Assembly (NCBI GenBank): GCA_009784945.1
Contig: WQXH01000021.1
Location: 1 to 34,859, forward strand
DNA from: Coriobacteriia bacterium
Lineage (GTDB): Bacteria > Actinomycetota > Coriobacteriia > Coriobacteriales > UBA8131
DNA length: 34,859 nucleotides
Reading direction: 5' to 3'
Below are positions 33,408 to 34,859 of the stretch, piece after piece. The first letter of the stretch is position 1. Every line of letters begins with the position of its first letter. The notes under the pieces are model-generated. The model was not told where the DNA came from. It saw only the letters and a list, made by a program, of their open reading frames with translations, and made no database searches. Both the position numbers and the translations under genes were made by a program.

Positions 33408-34202
33408 TCACTTTTCTTTTTCAGACTCGCCATACATAGGGAGGCAGACTGTTCGCCCGCATGAAGGTATGTCAATAATTTGGTTTTCGATATCGTAAAG
33501 CTCTTTTACGGATTCTTCGGTAATTATCTCAGAGCCTTTTCCCACGCTATGCTTGCCCTCCTTAAACATCATGAACACCTTTGCATCCAGCAGTAGACCA
33601 TGATCGGGTGAATGGGTCGTCATGATCATTGTGCGGTTCATGTTTTCTACCAGATTGCTAATATGGCTGATAACCCTTGCCTGATTACCAAAATCCAAAT
33701 TGGCCACAGGTTCGTCAAGCACCATGATTGGTGTGTTCTGTGCAATTGCACGCGCCAACAAGGTTAACTGACGCTCTCCTCCGCTGATCTCGGTGTACTT
33801 CTTCTCGGCAAGATAACCAATGCTCAGAATTTCGATGGCCTCGTCTATTGCTGCCCTGTCTTTGGCGCTGAGCCGCCCCATGCCCTGTTGATAGGGATTG
33901 CGCCCCATCGAAATCACTTCCTTAACCAAAAAGGGAAACGGAGGCGTGTGACTTTGCGGAACATAGGAAATCTGCCTGGCCAGCTCGCGATGCGAGCAGT
34001 TTTTGAGTTCTTTTCCATTGTAGAGGACTTGACCAGAAATCGGTTTAATCAGCTTGAGCAAGGTCTTGAAGAAAGTGGTTTTTCCGATGCCGTTGGCGCC
34101 GAGAATGCACCAGATCTCTCTTTCTCCAATGGAAAGATTAATGTTTTCTACAATTGCTTTGCCATTATAGCCACAGGACAGGTTGTTAAGGTCAACTCTC
34201 AT
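33408..34202 (-). CDS. FecE/FepC-type ABC transporter ATPase
   Basis: 264 residues, the ATPase of an iron-siderophore/cobalamin-type importer. Walker A GANGIGKT (35-42), Q-loop VPQSH (81-85), signature ISGGERQ (139-145), Walker B IMVLDEP (159-165) and a switch histidine (TTHSPD) are all intact. It starts six bases after the stop of the truncated permease and ends next to the broken methyltransferase. With the permease truncated it may have no partner unless a second permease exists. Confidence 0.92.
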   Translation of the reverse strand: MRVDLNNLSCGYNGKAIVENINLSIGEREIWCILGANGIGKTTFFKTLLKLIKPISGQVLYNGKELKNCSHRELARQISYVPQSHTPPFPFLVKEVISMGRNPYQQGMGRLSAKDRAAIDEAIEILSIGYLAEKKYTEISGGERQLTLLARAIAQNTPIMVLDEPVANLDFGNQARVISHISNLVENMNRTMIMTTHSPDHGLLLDAKVFMMFKEGKHSVGKGSEIITEESVKELYDIENQIIDIPSCGRTVCLPMYGESEKEK

Positions 34203-34208
34203 GCTAGC

Positions 34209-34748
34209 TCACCACGCAGTTCCTTTTCGTCTCATGAGCGAAATGATAAAGGGAATCCCAATAAGAGAAGTTGCTATACCCAAGGGAAGCTCCACGGTTA
34301 GCAGGCTTCGACAAAGGTCGTCCATCAACAGCAGATAGCTTCCTCCTATAAGAATGGAACCGGGAATCAGATACTTGTAGTTTGGGCCTACCAGCATTCT
34401 CACAAGGTGTGGTACCACCAGCCCTACCCAGCCTATTGTTCCAGTTATGGAAATTGAATAGGAGGTCAGCACAGTGGCGGTAACGATAATGACTGCCCGC
34501 AGAGCTCGAGTATTAACCCCAAGGCTCTTGGCCTCTTCCTCGCCAAGTGAGAGGATGTTTATCTTGTTGCCAATGTAGAGCATAATGAGAAAGCATGCGC
34601 CAAAAGGAACGAGCATGCTGATGACATCAGAATAGGTGGCTCGGTTTAAGCTGCCCATCAACCAAAAGGTGATTTCGGGCAGTTGATTGCTGGTGTCTGC
34701 GGTGTATTTCATGAGTGTTATCAGGCTATGGAACAAACCCAATGTCAT
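34209..34748 (-). pseudogene. FecCD-type permease, N-terminal half missing
   Basis: Only 179 codons of a BtuC/FecCD permease, which is normally about 330 residues. The sequence begins inside the family pattern at LITLMKYTADTSNQLPEITFWLMGS and runs to the normal C-terminus, with LGVNTRALR, GTIGWVGLVVPHLVRM and PGSILIGG. An in-frame TAA stands directly before the first ATG, and the 111 bases upstream to the window end show no permease sequence. At least five N-terminal membrane helices are therefore missing. It is probably a non-functional remnant; a re-initiated fragment is less likely. Confidence 0.75.
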
Positions 34749-34859
34749 TTAGTTAAGAGTAAACAATTGCACGCTGTATGTAATTTGCATGCCAAAATAG
34801 CAAGGGGTAACAAAAATTTCTCATAATAATGCTTGACAAGTGCCAAAAAATTTGCGGCC
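34749..34859. other. Sequence upstream of the truncated permease
   Basis: A/T-rich, with no open frame of interest and no similarity to the missing permease half that I can see. It contains the breakpoint where the permease homology ends. The window stops here, so whatever replaced the 5' half lies outside. Confidence 0.5.

Overview
The window looks like part of a Gram-positive anaerobe chromosome with G+C near one half by eye. Most likely it is a member of the Coriobacteriia (Actinomycetota); a clostridial relative is the main alternative. The indications are a short-form HisG with HisZ, a TrpR-family YerC/HisR regulator, a selenocysteine cassette next to fdhD, secreted proteins with ChW repeats, a DUF6485 cysteine-rich protein, a rubredoxin-like/glutamate synthase fusion, and no outer-membrane genes. 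This is inference from gene content only.

Layout. (1) 1-387: 3' end of a ChW-repeat surface protein. (2) 388-8276: histidine operon hisZ-G-D-C-B-A-F-I-E on +. It is preceded by a leader with a sigma70-like promoter and a strong overlapping palindrome, and hisH is missing from its usual place between hisB and hisA. (3) 8342-16407: cell-envelope block with an acidic single-pass membrane protein, signal peptidase I, and two diverged copies of a coiled-coil/M23 peptidase. Between the two peptidases lies a full-length ChW-repeat protein. A decayed lepB 3' fragment beside the second M23 gene shows that a lepB-M23 module was duplicated. (4) 16408-20509: a DUF1015 gene (+), then a minus-strand operon cimA-hisR-map. 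(5) 20757-25314: selenocysteine cassette selA-selB-selC(tRNA-Sec)-fdhD. The tRNA gene lies inside the open frame upstream of fdhD, so fdhD must start at 24529. (6) 25464-27332: a DUF4230 membrane protein and a standalone AbiEi/DUF559-like nuclease, with a MITE-like inverted-repeat element beyond it. (7) 27683-30558: ECF sigma factor, membrane anti-sigma and VWA lipoprotein operon on the minus strand. (8) 30754-32580: a tiny DUF6485 gene that appears to start with ATT, and the rubredoxin-like/glutamate synthase protein. (9) 32669-34859: a decaying metal/siderophore ABC-transporter cluster with a frameshifted methyltransferase, an intact ATPase and an N-terminally truncated permease.

How parts fit together. 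The his operon and the HisR-type regulator encoded 17 kb away suggest a local repressor/operator pair. SelA, SelB and tRNA-Sec serve Sec insertion, probably for a formate dehydrogenase elsewhere. The adjacent FdhD-like protein has lost the CxxC motif normally needed for sulfur transfer. The envelope block is rich in paralogous secreted proteins, and the signal peptidase next to them is the likely processing enzyme.

I did not find a clearly new multi-gene defence or mobile system. The most unusual signals are the ATT-initiated DUF6485 gene, the cysteine-less FdhD beside selC, the candidate HisR operator with missing hisH, and the duplicated lepB-M23 module with its relic.
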